Positions 35,972 through 43,703 of a stretch of DNA of 43,713 bases are shown piece after piece. Made by a program: the position numbers and the translations under genes. Source of the DNA: a virus. Below the pieces are notes generated by a model. That model was not told the origin of the DNA. It did not search any database and saw only the letters and a program-made list of their open reading frames with translations. Each line of letters starts with the position of its first letter. The stretch's first letter is position 1. The DNA lies in IMG/VR virus record IMGVR_UViG_3300036781_000437, positions 1-43,713 of that record. One strand, written 5' to 3'.

Positions 35972-36201
35972 GGCGCGGGCGCCGGGTAGGGGAAGCCGGG
36001 CACGCGCATCATCCGCTCACTCATCGGCCAGGTGCCGGGAGCGTCGTACTCGTAGAGCAGGTCGTAGTTCCGCTGCCACCAGTCGGCGGGCCAGTCGGGC
36101 ATCGGGAAGCGCATCCAGCCCGCGAGGAGCTCCTCCCGCAGCCCGACACCCGCCCACCGAGGAGCGCTGACGATCGGCGGCCGGGTGTCAGGCAACGGCA
36201 T
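35968..36201 (-). CDS. Small Trp/Pro-rich hypothetical protein
   Basis: A 77-residue protein with many Trp and Pro (RWAGVGLREELLAGWMRFPM, then PDWPADWWQRNYDLLYEYDA). ATG 36201; its stop overlaps the adaptor start by ATGA. It lies between capsid and adaptor genes and so is probably a minor head or neck component. No family recognised. Confidence 0.5.
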   Translation of the reverse strand: MPLPDTRPPIVSAPRWAGVGLREELLAGWMRFPMPDWPADWWQRNYDLLYEYDAPGTWPMSERMMRVPGFPYPAPAP

Positions 36202-36202
36202 C

Positions 36203-36406
36203 TCAGGAGCTCGCGCCGCTGGAGCTCGAGGAGCTCGACGTCTTCTTCGGCGGGGCGGCCTCGGCTGGCTTGCCGAGCGTCTGCTCGACGCGCGGCCCGG
36301 CGGGCGGGTTGTCCGGCTCGGGCTCGACGGAGGCGTAGGACGAGTGCTCGGCGTCGGTGGAGAGCGTCGGGTCCGGCGCCTCCGGTTCGGTCGGGGTGGT
36401 GCTCAC
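36203..36406 (-). CDS. Small Ser-rich acidic protein
   Basis: A 67-residue protein, acidic and Pro-rich in front (TEPEAPDPTLSTDAEHSSYA) with a Lys pair and seven consecutive Ser near the end (KKTSSSSSSSGASS). Low complexity and likely unfolded. GTG 36406 lies 14 bases after the capsid stop, so it is translated with the capsid gene. It could be a capsid decoration or linker peptide; no evidence beyond position. Confidence 0.45.
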   Translation of the reverse strand: MSTTPTEPEAPDPTLSTDAEHSSYASVEPEPDNPPAGPRVEQTLGKPAEAAPPKKTSSSSSSSGASS

Positions 36407-36420
36407 AGGGAGCTCTCCTC

Positions 36421-37356
36421 TCAGGTTGCGTTCTTGATCGCCACAAGCGCCCTGGCGGCGTCGTGGATCATGAAGCCGAGCCGCGTCTCGTAGCGGATCG
36501 CGGTCAGGTTCTCGGCGAAGAGCTTGCGGTCGGCGACGCCGTCGTTGACGGTTGCCTCGCTCGACGTCGTCAGGGTGACGTCCTTGCGCACGCGCACGTG
36601 CAGGTTCGGCCGGTAGACGACGAAGCCGAGGAAGTCGGTCGCCGCCGGGGCCGCCGCGGCGGAGGTCACGTTCGTGCTGACGAACGAGCTCAGACCGTAG
36701 AGCGGGTCGCGGCCCGTGCCAGCGCCGTAGATCGGCATCGAGGGATCGAGCGTGCTGCGGGCGTCGCGCAGCACCTGCGAGAAGCCGAAGCCGAGCAGGG
36801 CGCCCATCTGCGAGCTGTCGCCGTAGCCGTTCGCCTCGAGCAGGCCCATCGCCTTGGAGATGGCGAGCTGGAGGGCGTCCGGCTTGGTCTGGTCGTACTC
36901 GACCGACAACGTCGCCTGGGTGAGCCAGGAGTCGAACACGGAGGTGATCGCCGTGCCCTTCTGGAGCCCGACGGCGTGCGCGTCGATGACGTCGTTGATC
37001 GCGCTGCGCACGCCCGAGTCGACGAGCACGTTGAGGTCGCCGCTCTGCACGTCCTCCAGCATCTCGTCGGTGAACAGGACGATGCTCGCGAACTTCTTGA
37101 TGTTGATGTAGGTCAGGCCGAACGAGGCGCCGGTCACCGGCTTGGTCGCGCCCTCGCCGACTGCCGAAGCCGTCGGCTGGCCGAGCCAGATCGGGAACTG
37201 GGTCTTGACGGCGCTGGTCGCCCGCTTGTCCCCTGCGAGCGCGATCGCGCCCGACTCGATGAGGATCGCCTGCGTGAGAATCTCGCCCTGCTCGGGCGGG
37301 AGAAGGTACCCACCAGCAATCGGCGGGTTCTCCGCAAACGGGATTTGGTTAGCCAT
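36421..37356 (-). CDS. Major capsid protein (HK97 fold)
   Basis: A 311-residue protein: 'QFPIWLGQPTASAVGEGATK' with 'YINIKKFASIVLFTDEMLED' are the N-arm/spine and P-domain strands of HK97-type capsids. 'INDVIDAHAVGLQKGTAI' is the spine helix region, and 'NLHVRVRKDVTLTTSSEATV' with 'FAENLTAIRYETRLGFMIHD' is the end of the P-domain. There is no long delta-domain; the scaffold is separate (37403). 420 hexon/penton copies would be expected for T=7, but the triangulation number is not readable here. ATG 37356 has the site AAGGAGAGCAGC. Confidence 0.9.
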   Translation of the reverse strand: MANQIPFAENPPIAGGYLLPPEQGEILTQAILIESGAIALAGDKRATSAVKTQFPIWLGQPTASAVGEGATKPVTGASFGLTYINIKKFASIVLFTDEMLEDVQSGDLNVLVDSGVRSAINDVIDAHAVGLQKGTAITSVFDSWLTQATLSVEYDQTKPDALQLAISKAMGLLEANGYGDSSQMGALLGFGFSQVLRDARSTLDPSMPIYGAGTGRDPLYGLSSFVSTNVTSAAAAPAATDFLGFVVYRPNLHVRVRKDVTLTTSSEATVNDGVADRKLFAENLTAIRYETRLGFMIHDAARALVAIKNAT

Positions 37357-37378
37357 CTAGCTGCTCTCCTTGAGCGAG

Positions 37379-37397
37379 GCCCGGCGCAAGGCCGGGC
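37379..37397 (-). promoter_or_regulatory. Hairpin between scaffold and capsid genes
   Basis: GCCCGGC (37379-37385) pairs with GCCGGGC (37391-37397) around GCAAG. It is the only long gap in the head genes (46 bp), directly before the highly expressed capsid gene. It may be an RNA processing or stability element that raises capsid expression over scaffold. Confidence 0.5.
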
Positions 37398-37402
37398 GAG
37401 GG

Positions 37403-37936
37403 TCAGCCGCGGCGACCCAGTGAGCGGAGGAGGAGCTCGTTGTGCGCCTCCTCGGGAGACTTCTGCTCGGGCACGGTCGGCCGCGCTCCACCGTCGAAGC
37501 CCGCGGTGGCCGGGCGTCCCTGTTCGGCAAGCAGCCGCTCCAGCTCCTCGGCCCGCAGCTCGATCTCCTCGCGCGTGGTGCCCGAGAGGAAGGCGGCCGC
37601 GGCCATGCCCAGCCCGCGCTCGGCGGCGACCTCGTAGCGGAGGAGTCGCTCCTCGGCTGCGTGGGCCTTGCGCTCGGCGCTGGTCAGGCTGTCGTTGAGG
37701 CGCTGTTGCTCCGTCTTGTCCCGGTCTTCGTACTCCTGGAGGCGTTCCTCCAGCTCGGACAGGCGGGTGCGGGAGGAGGCTGCCTCCCGACGGAGCTGCT
37801 TGACGTAGGACTCGGAGTACGTGCGCCCGTGCTCGCCCTCCTGGGGCTGCGGGTCGTCGTTGCTCTCGGGCTCCTGGCCCTCGCGGCTCGCGGGCACCTG
37901 GCCCTCGGGCTGCTCGGCGGGCGATGGCTCATCCAT
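37403..37936 (-). CDS. Scaffold protein
   Basis: A 177-residue protein with an acidic, Pro/Gln-rich N-terminus (DPQPQEGEHGRT), a long coiled coil (about 45-110: 'YVKQLRREAASSRTRLSELE', 'ERLQEYEDRDKTEQQRLNDS') and a C-terminal segment 'TTREEIELRAEELERLLAEQ'. It matches the DUF4355-type scaffolds that direct HK97-fold capsid assembly, always encoded right before the capsid gene. ATG 37936. Confidence 0.8.
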   Translation of the reverse strand: MDEPSPAEQPEGQVPASREGQEPESNDDPQPQEGEHGRTYSESYVKQLRREAASSRTRLSELEERLQEYEDRDKTEQQRLNDSLTSAERKAHAAEERLLRYEVAAERGLGMAAAAFLSGTTREEIELRAEELERLLAEQGRPATAGFDGGARPTVPEQKSPEEAHNELLLRSLGRRG

Positions 37937-37949
37937 CTCGTGCCCTCCT

Positions 37950-39449
37950 CTACTGCGGTGGTGGTGGCCCGCCGGCGGCGCCGGTTGGCGGCGTCCCGGC
38001 CGGGGCGGGAGTCGGCTCGCCCGTTGGGGCGGCGGCCGTCTGCGACGCCGTGGTCGACTGGAGCATCTCGCGGGCCGTCGCGGCCTGGGCCTGGGCGGCG
38101 GCCACGAGCTCGGCCTCCCGGGCCGACTCGGCGAGCGCCTCCATCTCGGTGATCTGCTCGGGCGTGTAGCCGAGCTCCAGCCAGATCACCGGCAGCGGCA
38201 CGCCGAGCGTCCGCTTCTTGACGGCCGCATCGACGAGCTGGCCCTGCGCGATCCGCTCCGGGTTGGCCCAGATCGCCTCGCACTCGGCCGTCTCGACGGC
38301 CGTGCCGGAGGCCTGGAGCGCGAGCGCCATCGCCTCCTCCCAGGGGTCGGAGAAGAAGAGCGTCTTCGACCGGCACTTCGACACGAGCCCGGCCTCGGCC
38401 ACCGAGAGCGCGTCGCCGCTCATGTTCACGAGCTTGGCGAGCAGGTAGTGCGGCGGCGTCCGCGTCTGGGCGGCGAGGTGGGTCACGAACATCTCGATCG
38501 CGTTGACGAAGTTGGAGAGGTCGGCCGCGGCCAGGTCGGTCACGCGGGCGTCGGCGGGCTTGAACGTCCAGAGGCGGCTCATCGCCGCCTTCATCTCGGC
38601 CTGCGCGAGCGGCTGGCCCGTCTCCGGGTCCTTCGGCACCTCGACCCCGGTCACGACCCGCTGCGGGAAGGCGCCGTACTCGCTCGTCACGATCATGTCG
38701 GTGCAGAGCTTGTTGATCGCGTTCTGGAGCGGGATCGCGGGCTCCAGGTCGGAGTGGGCCACGCCGAGCACGCCCGGCTTGTTCTCCAGCGGGATCACCG
38801 GCACGACGCCGAGCGGGTTGCTCACCTCGGCGAGCTCGCCCGAGCGCGGCACCCAGACCGTCTCGCCGAGGCGAGCTCGAGGAGCGTCGACCGACTCGGC
38901 GCTCTCGTACTTGAGCACGACGTCGGGCAGGTAGAGCGTCAGGTACTGGAAGCCGTCGTCGCCGAGCCAGCGCTTCGCGGCGGCGAGCCGGTGGCGCCGG
39001 TTGGCCGGGTCGTGCGCGACGATCACCTGCGAGGCGTGCTCGACGGTGATCAGCGGCTCGCCCTCGTTCGGGTCGACGAGCAGGAAGGCCCGCCCGTTCT
39101 TGCCCGCCTCGGTGTGCGCGATCACGCTCTCGACGTCGAGCCCGTTCGCCTGCCAGAGCGCCCAGGCCTCGTCGGCCACCTTCTCGTTCACCCGGAAGCC
39201 GACCACGCGCAGCCGCTCGACGGCGGCGTCGACCACGATCTGGCACCAGTTGTCGGCGAAGGCCGAGAAGAGGGCGCCGAAGGCCTCGCGGAACTTGGAC
39301 GTCGCGAACTGGAGCGGGTGGCGCCCGTCGTAGTAGCTCTCGTAGAACTCGGCCTCCAGGGCGCGGTGGTCGAGCTGCGGGAGCAGGAAGCCCCGCCAGT
39401 CTTCGGGCGTGCGCTGGGCCTCGCGTGGGAGGCGGGCGACTGTACTCAC
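37950..39449 (-). CDS. Portal protein
   Basis: A 499-residue protein from GTG 39449 (GTGA overlap with the terminase). Pattern of SPP1 gp6-type portals: 'YYDGRHPLQFATSKFREAFG' (clip/stem start), 'VVDAAVERLRVVGFRVNEKV', 'VVPVIPLENKPGVLGVAHSD', 'LQNAINKLCTDMIVTSEYGA' (stem helix), 'RTPPHYLLAKLVNMSGDALS' and a Pro/Ala-rich tail. It forms the dodecameric channel for DNA packaging and joins the head to the adaptor. The long in-frame opening upstream to 40646 is antisense of terminase and was rejected. Confidence 0.9.
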   Translation of the reverse strand: MSTVARLPREAQRTPEDWRGFLLPQLDHRALEAEFYESYYDGRHPLQFATSKFREAFGALFSAFADNWCQIVVDAAVERLRVVGFRVNEKVADEAWALWQANGLDVESVIAHTEAGKNGRAFLLVDPNEGEPLITVEHASQVIVAHDPANRRHRLAAAKRWLGDDGFQYLTLYLPDVVLKYESAESVDAPRARLGETVWVPRSGELAEVSNPLGVVPVIPLENKPGVLGVAHSDLEPAIPLQNAINKLCTDMIVTSEYGAFPQRVVTGVEVPKDPETGQPLAQAEMKAAMSRLWTFKPADARVTDLAAADLSNFVNAIEMFVTHLAAQTRTPPHYLLAKLVNMSGDALSVAEAGLVSKCRSKTLFFSDPWEEAMALALQASGTAVETAECEAIWANPERIAQGQLVDAAVKKRTLGVPLPVIWLELGYTPEQITEMEALAESAREAELVAAAQAQAATAREMLQSTTASQTAAAPTGEPTPAPAGTPPTGAAGGPPPPQ

Positions 39450-40906
39450 AGGAAGGCGTACTCCCCTCGGTCGAGCTCGCTCGCCGCGATCGCATCGCAG
39501 CGGGCCTCGTAGGCCAGGACGGCGGCGACGGCCGCATCGATCTTCTCGGCGGCGGCTCCCTTGTCGAGCCAGTAGCCGCCGCGCACCTCGCGCATCTGGG
39601 CGTTCAGGACGTGCCGCGTGAGCACCTCCGAGCCCGTGTGCGGGATGCCCTCGCCGAGCAGATCGGTGCGGAAGCGCTCGACGGCGCCCATGAAGCGCGA
39701 GCGGTTGGTCGGGTAGCGCGTGACGGCCGGGTCGCCGTACTCCCTCGCCCAGCCGTCGATCTCGCTCTGCCAGAGTGGCGGGTCGAAGTAGCCGCGGACG
39801 ACGGCGTACTCCTCCATCGCCTCGGCGATGGCCCGGTCGACCTCGCCCGTGGGCACCTCCCAGGCGCCGCCTCCTCGCGGTGCCTCCCAGACGCCGAGCG
39901 GCTGGAGCAGGCCGTCCTCCAGGCGACAGGCAACGAGCGCCGTCGAGTCGCCGTAGCGGGAGCCGTCGAAGCCGAGGGCGATCTTGTCGCCGGGCTCGAG
40001 CTCCTCGGTCGCCGCGGCCAGGTGCCAGATGTCGGGCGCCATCCAGAGCCCGCCCGCCCCGGTCCAGATGCCGCAGACGAAGCGGCGCCACTCCCACGGC
40101 AGCGTCGAGGGCGAGTCGTGCGCCTGCGCGAGCTTCTCGACCGTCTGCCAGCTCGCGGGGTTCACCTCCTTCACGAGCTCGATCGAGTCCGGGTCGTCTT
40201 CGGCGTCGAGCGCCCACTCGTGCAGGGCGAAGCCGTTGTCGAGGCTGCGGGCGTAGGTGTAGCGGCCCTCGCGCTCCAGGTGCGGGAGCTGGTAGGCGGC
40301 CTGGCGCGTGTGCCCGAGCGGGCTCGTGACGCTCTCGCCCGCGACGGAGATGGCGACCATCTGCCCGTCGCGCGGGCCGAGTCCGTGCCGGAAGATCGCG
40401 TAGAGCTCGGCCGAGCGGTGGCGCCCGAGCTCGTCGACCAGGGCGAGCGTCGGGATGATGCCGTCGGCCGTGTCGACGTCCGCCGCGAGCACCCGGATGC
40501 GGCCCGAGTCGCGGCGGCTGCGGATCTGCCGGTAGCCACCCTTGACGACCACCCGGCGCTGGAGGAACTCGGACCGCTTGACGAAGCCGGAGGCCTGCTC
40601 GTAGAGGATCGAGGCCTGGTCGCGCGAGGTGGCCCCGATCACGCACTCGGCGTCGCCCGTGGTGATCAGGTGGTAGAGGGCGAGGGCGCCGAGGAGGGTG
40701 GTCTTGCCGTTCTTCTTCGACAGGAGGACGAGCGTCTCGACCACACCCGCGAAGTAGTCGGCGAGCATCCGCCGCTGGAAGGGCTCCAGCTCCATCGCCT
40801 TGCCGTTCTCCAGCGTGAGCGCCTGGCAGAAGCGGGAGAAGCCGTCAAGAGCTGCGGCGGACTCGGCGCTCGGCGAGCTCGTCGAACTCGGTGAACGGGT
40901 CGTCAT
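39446..40906 (-). CDS. terL: Terminase large subunit
   Basis: A 486-residue packaging ATPase/nuclease. ATPase part: 'VVETLVLLSKKNGKTTLLGA' (Walker A variant, KKNGKTT), 'CVIGATSRDQASILYEQASG', 'IPTLALVDELGRHRSAELYA' (Walker B VDELG). Nuclease part (about 310-470): 'GDKIALGFDGSRYGDSTALV' with a metal-binding Asp, 'VRGYFDPPLWQSEIDGWARE' and 'EKIDAAVAAVLAYEARCDAI' with the final Asp. The class cannot be read alone; the nearby HNH gene would fit cos packaging. ATG 40906 lies 62 bases inside the small-subunit gene. Confidence 0.93.
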   Translation of the reverse strand: MTTRSPSSTSSPSAESAAALDGFSRFCQALTLENGKAMELEPFQRRMLADYFAGVVETLVLLSKKNGKTTLLGALALYHLITTGDAECVIGATSRDQASILYEQASGFVKRSEFLQRRVVVKGGYRQIRSRRDSGRIRVLAADVDTADGIIPTLALVDELGRHRSAELYAIFRHGLGPRDGQMVAISVAGESVTSPLGHTRQAAYQLPHLEREGRYTYARSLDNGFALHEWALDAEDDPDSIELVKEVNPASWQTVEKLAQAHDSPSTLPWEWRRFVCGIWTGAGGLWMAPDIWHLAAATEELEPGDKIALGFDGSRYGDSTALVACRLEDGLLQPLGVWEAPRGGGAWEVPTGEVDRAIAEAMEEYAVVRGYFDPPLWQSEIDGWAREYGDPAVTRYPTNRSRFMGAVERFRTDLLGEGIPHTGSEVLTRHVLNAQMREVRGGYWLDKGAAAEKIDAAVAAVLAYEARCDAIAASELDRGEYAFL

Positions 40907-41381
40907 CGGGCGCCTCCTCGGGCTTCTCGTCGGGTGGCGCCTCCTGACGCAGGCGGACGCTCGGCTTGCCGTAGCGGACTGGGGCGATGCGCTCGAGGAG
41001 CCAGGCCGCCGCCTGCCAGCTCTCCCGCGAGGCCTTCGTGATCTCGTTCACGAGCACGACCTCGGCCTCTGCCTGCGCCCGCTGCACGCGCTCGCGCAGC
41101 TCGGCGAAGGGAACGTCCTCGGCCTTGCCCGAGCGGCCCCGCTGCATCCACTCGCGGTAGGTGCGCGAGGCGACGCCGACAGCCCGCAGCGCCACCGGCA
41201 GGTAGGCGCCCGCCCGCAGCATTGCGACGAGCCGGTCGGCGAGGGCGGCGTCGAGGTTCGTCTTGCGGCCGACGAGCCCGGCGTGCACCTGGCAGCGGTC
41301 CGAGCCCTGCATCGCCGGGTTGCGACAAGGAGCGCCGGCGGCCGTGGGCTGACTACACGGTGGTCGCTTGGGGCTGGACAA
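40845..41381 (-). CDS. terS: Terminase small subunit
   Basis: A 178-residue protein, with the only plausible start a TTG at 41381 (site CGGAGATGCGGC). N-terminal zinc motif: 'CSQPTAAGAPCRNPAMQGSD' then 'RCQVHAGLVGRK' (C-x7-C, C-x2-H). The middle is a helix-turn-helix, 'LPVALRAVGVASRTYREWMQ', followed by 'RAQAEAEVVLVNEITKASRE' (assembly helix) and an acidic tail. It recognises the packaging start site and hands DNA to TerL. Overlap with the glycosyltransferase gene is 29 bases. Confidence 0.8.
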   Translation of the reverse strand: MSSPKRPPCSQPTAAGAPCRNPAMQGSDRCQVHAGLVGRKTNLDAALADRLVAMLRAGAYLPVALRAVGVASRTYREWMQRGRSGKAEDVPFAELRERVQRAQAEAEVVLVNEITKASRESWQAAAWLLERIAPVRYGKPSVRLRQEAPPDEKPEEAPDDDPFTEFDELAERRVRRSS

Positions 41382-42114
41382 GCCGCATCTCCGGGAAGCC
41401 GTAGCGCTTGGTGCGCCCGCGGCGCACGAGCTCGGGCCAGCGTCCCTCGATCGCCGCGATGTTGCGCTCGACGCGGGCGAGCGTGCGCCCGAGCCGGTCG
41501 CCGTTCGGGCCGGGACGGTAGTAGGCGGTGAGCGGGCAGACGTAGTCGAGCCGGACGACGACGCCGTCGCGCTCCCAGTAGCGGAGCGTGCGCTCGTAGT
41601 CCTCCTTCGGATCGCCGAAGCGCGGGTGGAGCTCCTCCTCGTGGCGGACGAGCGTGCCGTAGAAGCAGCCGATGCAGTAGCTCAGGTCGGCCCGGACGCG
41701 GGGCTTCATGTAGAAGGCGTTCGCCGAGGGGTAGATGCCCCAGAGGTGCGAGCCCGCCTGCTCGCAGAGGCCGAAGCCCTCCTCTGCCACCTCGGCGAGC
41801 GACACCGGCTCCATTCGCTCGCGGCTGACGAGGCGGCGCAGGCCGCGGAGGTCGTCGTCGAGCCAGAGCACGCGCTCACCCTCGGCGAAGTAGCCGTGCG
41901 CCAGGCGGCGGGCGTTCTGGAGCCCGCGCTCGGCGACGAAGAGCCGCTCGGCCCAGGCGGGGCAGGCAGTCGCGTAGCGCTCGCGCTCGGCCTCGTCGGC
42001 GACGAAGAGCCACACCCGCTCGGGCGCGAGCTCGGTCTCCTCGACCAAGCGCAAGGTCTGGCGCCCGATGAGCGCCGCGTGATCGTAGGTCGGGACAACG
42101 ACGCTCCAGCTCAC
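41353..42114 (-). CDS. GT-A-type glycosyltransferase, probable DNA base modifier
   Basis: A 253-residue protein from GTG 42114 (GTGA overlap with the TET-like gene). Features: the N-terminal nucleotide-sugar site 'WSVVVPTYDHAALIGRQT', 'RLFVAERGLQNARRLA', and the metal/nucleotide DxD as 'RVLWLDDDLRGL' (86-88). A later acceptor region follows, 'YCIGCFYGTLVRHEEELHPR' and 'FGDPKEDYERTLRYWERDGV' with acidic residues that could be the catalytic base. The GT-A order of a small cytoplasmic enzyme and its one-transcript pairing with a TET/JBP-like oxygenase suggest it attaches a sugar to the oxidised cytosine in phage DNA. The donor is unknown. Confidence 0.75.
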   Translation of the reverse strand: MSWSVVVPTYDHAALIGRQTLRLVEETELAPERVWLFVADEAERERYATACPAWAERLFVAERGLQNARRLAHGYFAEGERVLWLDDDLRGLRRLVSRERMEPVSLAEVAEEGFGLCEQAGSHLWGIYPSANAFYMKPRVRADLSYCIGCFYGTLVRHEEELHPRFGDPKEDYERTLRYWERDGVVVRLDYVCPLTAYYRPGPNGDRLGRTLARVERNIAAIEGRWPELVRRGRTKRYGFPEMRLVQPQATTV

Positions 42115-42932
42115 GATGGGGCGAAGCGCCGCCGCTCGCGCTCGGTGCGCCGCCGGGCCGAGGCCTGGACGATCTCGGCCTTCGTGTCGCAGCGCCACAT
42201 CTGCTGGAGCGAGTAGAAGACGACCGAGTAGCGGTAGCCCTCGGGGCGGACGAAGCGGAAGGGTGAGACGCCGTGGAGGATCGCCTGGCCGTCGAACATG
42301 AAGAGCGAGTGGTCGCGGAGCCGGAAGCAGAGCCCGAGCTCGGGGCAGACGAGGTCGCCGCCTTGGCAGCTCGCCTTGAAGACGAGCATGTTCGACCAGC
42401 ACTCGGGGAAGTTGCCGCCGTCGAAGTGGTAGGGGAGCTTGTTGTTGTAGTTGACGATGCCCGAGGTGAAGACGCCGCCCGAGAGCCGCCACTCGGGCAA
42501 CACCTTCGCGACCGTCGCGGCGTGCTCGGCGTAGGCCTCGGCGTTGTGCTCGCGGTACTCGCGCTCGACCACCTCGGCGAGCCCGGCGATGGTCGAGTGG
42601 GCGGCGGGCGCCTCGCGGGCCAGCTTCGCCTCGTCGCACGTCTCGCGGCCGCGGCTCACGATCGGCGGGGCGTAGCCGAAGGTGCGCGAGGTGGAGGGGA
42701 GGCCGCGCAGGCGGTAGCCGGTCGAGTAGCGGAGCGAGCGCAGCGCCGCAACGGCGTTCGGCTGGCGCTCCTCGAGCTCGACGTAGACGACCGAGGGCTG
42801 CTCGGCTCCGTCGACGTAGACGGCGCAGGGCTCGGCGAGCTCGGCCTCGACGTGGCTCGCGTCGGCGAAGGCACCGCGGTAGGCGGCGACGTCGACCGGG
42901 CGGCGCTCGACCTCAAGCCGCCGCAGCGACAA
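42111..42932 (-). CDS. TET/JBP-like 2-oxoglutarate/Fe(II) DNA dioxygenase
   Basis: A 273-residue protein from TTG 42932 (site GGTGGAGAGCG); the stop of the ParB gene lies just inside. The double-stranded beta-helix shows its iron ligands: 'LPYHFDGGNFP' (H169-x-D171), 'DGQAILHGVSPF' (H220), and the 2-oxoglutarate Arg in 'EGYRYSVVFYSL' (R234). Conserved flanks are 'GIVNYNNKL', 'SNMLVFKASCQGGDLVCPEL' and 'SLFMFDGQ', as in TET/JBP-type phage enzymes. It would oxidise 5-methylcytosine to 5-hydroxymethylcytosine on DNA after replication. A 5mU-oxidising (JBP) role is the alternative. Operon partner of the glycosyltransferase. Confidence 0.8.
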   Translation of the reverse strand: MSLRRLEVERRPVDVAAYRGAFADASHVEAELAEPCAVYVDGAEQPSVVYVELEERQPNAVAALRSLRYSTGYRLRGLPSTSRTFGYAPPIVSRGRETCDEAKLAREAPAAHSTIAGLAEVVEREYREHNAEAYAEHAATVAKVLPEWRLSGGVFTSGIVNYNNKLPYHFDGGNFPECWSNMLVFKASCQGGDLVCPELGLCFRLRDHSLFMFDGQAILHGVSPFRFVRPEGYRYSVVFYSLQQMWRCDTKAEIVQASARRRTERERRRFAPS

Positions 42933-43548
42933 CGCTCTCCACCACCTCGGAGTACGTCTCCAGCCCGAGCCGCTCGGCGATCGCATCGAGCTGGGCGACC
43001 ATCCGCTCGTAGCGCTCCTTGTCGAAGGAGAGGAGGATGCGGAAGACGGTGGCGCCGTCGAGCGTCTGGCCGTTCGGCGTCGCGAAGCGCGGGGCGACGA
43101 TCTCCAGGGCGCCGACGTTCAGGTAGGCGAGGAGCGAGTCGACGTCGTCTCCGGTGTAGCCGATGCCCTCCAGGCGGTCGGCCTGCTGGAGTGGCAGAAG
43201 CAGGGCCGCGAGCTCGGCGTCGTCGTAGAGGCCGAGGTCGGCCAGGCGGTTGTCGGCGAGCAGGTAGGCCTCGACCTCGGAAGCGGTCAGGTCGGAGCGG
43301 ACGGTGGCGACGTGGCTCCAGTCGAGCGCGAGCGCCGCCCGCCAGACGTGGTGCCCGGCGACGAGCGTGCCGTCGGGCAGGGCGAGGAGCGGCCGCTGTT
43401 GCCCGAAGCGGCGCAGACTCTTGACGATCTCCTCGACCACGCCGCGGCGCGGGTTCTTCGGGTGCGGCCGGAGCTCGCCGACCGAGACGAGCATGCCGTC
43501 GAGCGAGCCGTTGCCGTACCAGACGATCGAGGTCGTGGCCTCGGCCAT
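42913..43548 (-). CDS. ParB-fold protein at the head of the modification/packaging operon
   Basis: A 211-residue protein with the ParB/Srx N-terminal fold: 'VSVGELRPHPKNPRRGVVEE', 'IVKSLRRFGQQRPLLALPDG', 'TLVAGHHVWRAALALDW' (the GxHR-type box, here GHHVWRA) and 'EVEAYLLADNRLADLGLYDD'. The C-terminal 60 residues are a separate helical part (FDKERYERMVAQLDAIAERL). Phage proteins of this kind occur next to DNA methyltransferases and modification enzymes and may be nucleases, CTPases or kinases. The ATG has AAGGAGGCAAGC. It is the first gene after the palindrome cluster at 43570 and overlaps the oxygenase start. Confidence 0.75.
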   Translation of the reverse strand: MAEATTSIVWYGNGSLDGMLVSVGELRPHPKNPRRGVVEEIVKSLRRFGQQRPLLALPDGTLVAGHHVWRAALALDWSHVATVRSDLTASEVEAYLLADNRLADLGLYDDAELAALLLPLQQADRLEGIGYTGDDVDSLLAYLNVGALEIVAPRFATPNGQTLDGATVFRILLSFDKERYERMVAQLDAIAERLGLETYSEVVESVVAAAA

Positions 43549-43569
43549 GCTTGCCTCCTTGGTCTAAGC

Positions 43570-43658
43570 TCGGCCCGCGGCCGAGCTGCGCTCACCGCAG
43601 CTCGGACGGAGCAAGGCCCGAGGGGCGGGCGACCAATAGGCGGTCGCCCCTCGGGGCC
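43570..43658. other. Three consecutive palindromes upstream of the operon
   Basis: CTCGGCC/GGCCGAG (about 43570-43586), GAGCTGCG/CGCAGCTC (about 43584-43603), and a long GGCCCGAGGGGCG...GACC / GGTCGCCCCTCGGGGCC pair (43615-43658, with a 3-base bulge and 7-base loop). They fill the leader of the leftward operon that starts at 43548. They could be operators, a terminator of the preceding transcript, or packaging-site hairpins. Confidence 0.55.
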
Positions 43659-43681
43659 TATTCGCGCCGCTCGCAGGTTCC

Positions 43682-43703
43682 GCGCGTTTTGCGCACTTTT
43701 TTT
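43682..43703 (+). terminator. Weak hairpin with T-run at the right end
   Basis: GCGC-GTTTT-GCGC (43682-43694) followed after two bases by seven T (43697-43703). As read on +, this is terminator-like but the stem is short; on - the A-run could serve as an upstream promoter element for the leftward operon. Confidence 0.35.

Noticed and set aside
37950-40646. An 898-codon leftward open frame including the portal
   Set aside because: The extension past 39449 lies in the wrong frame over the terminase gene and is low-complexity Arg-rich sequence.
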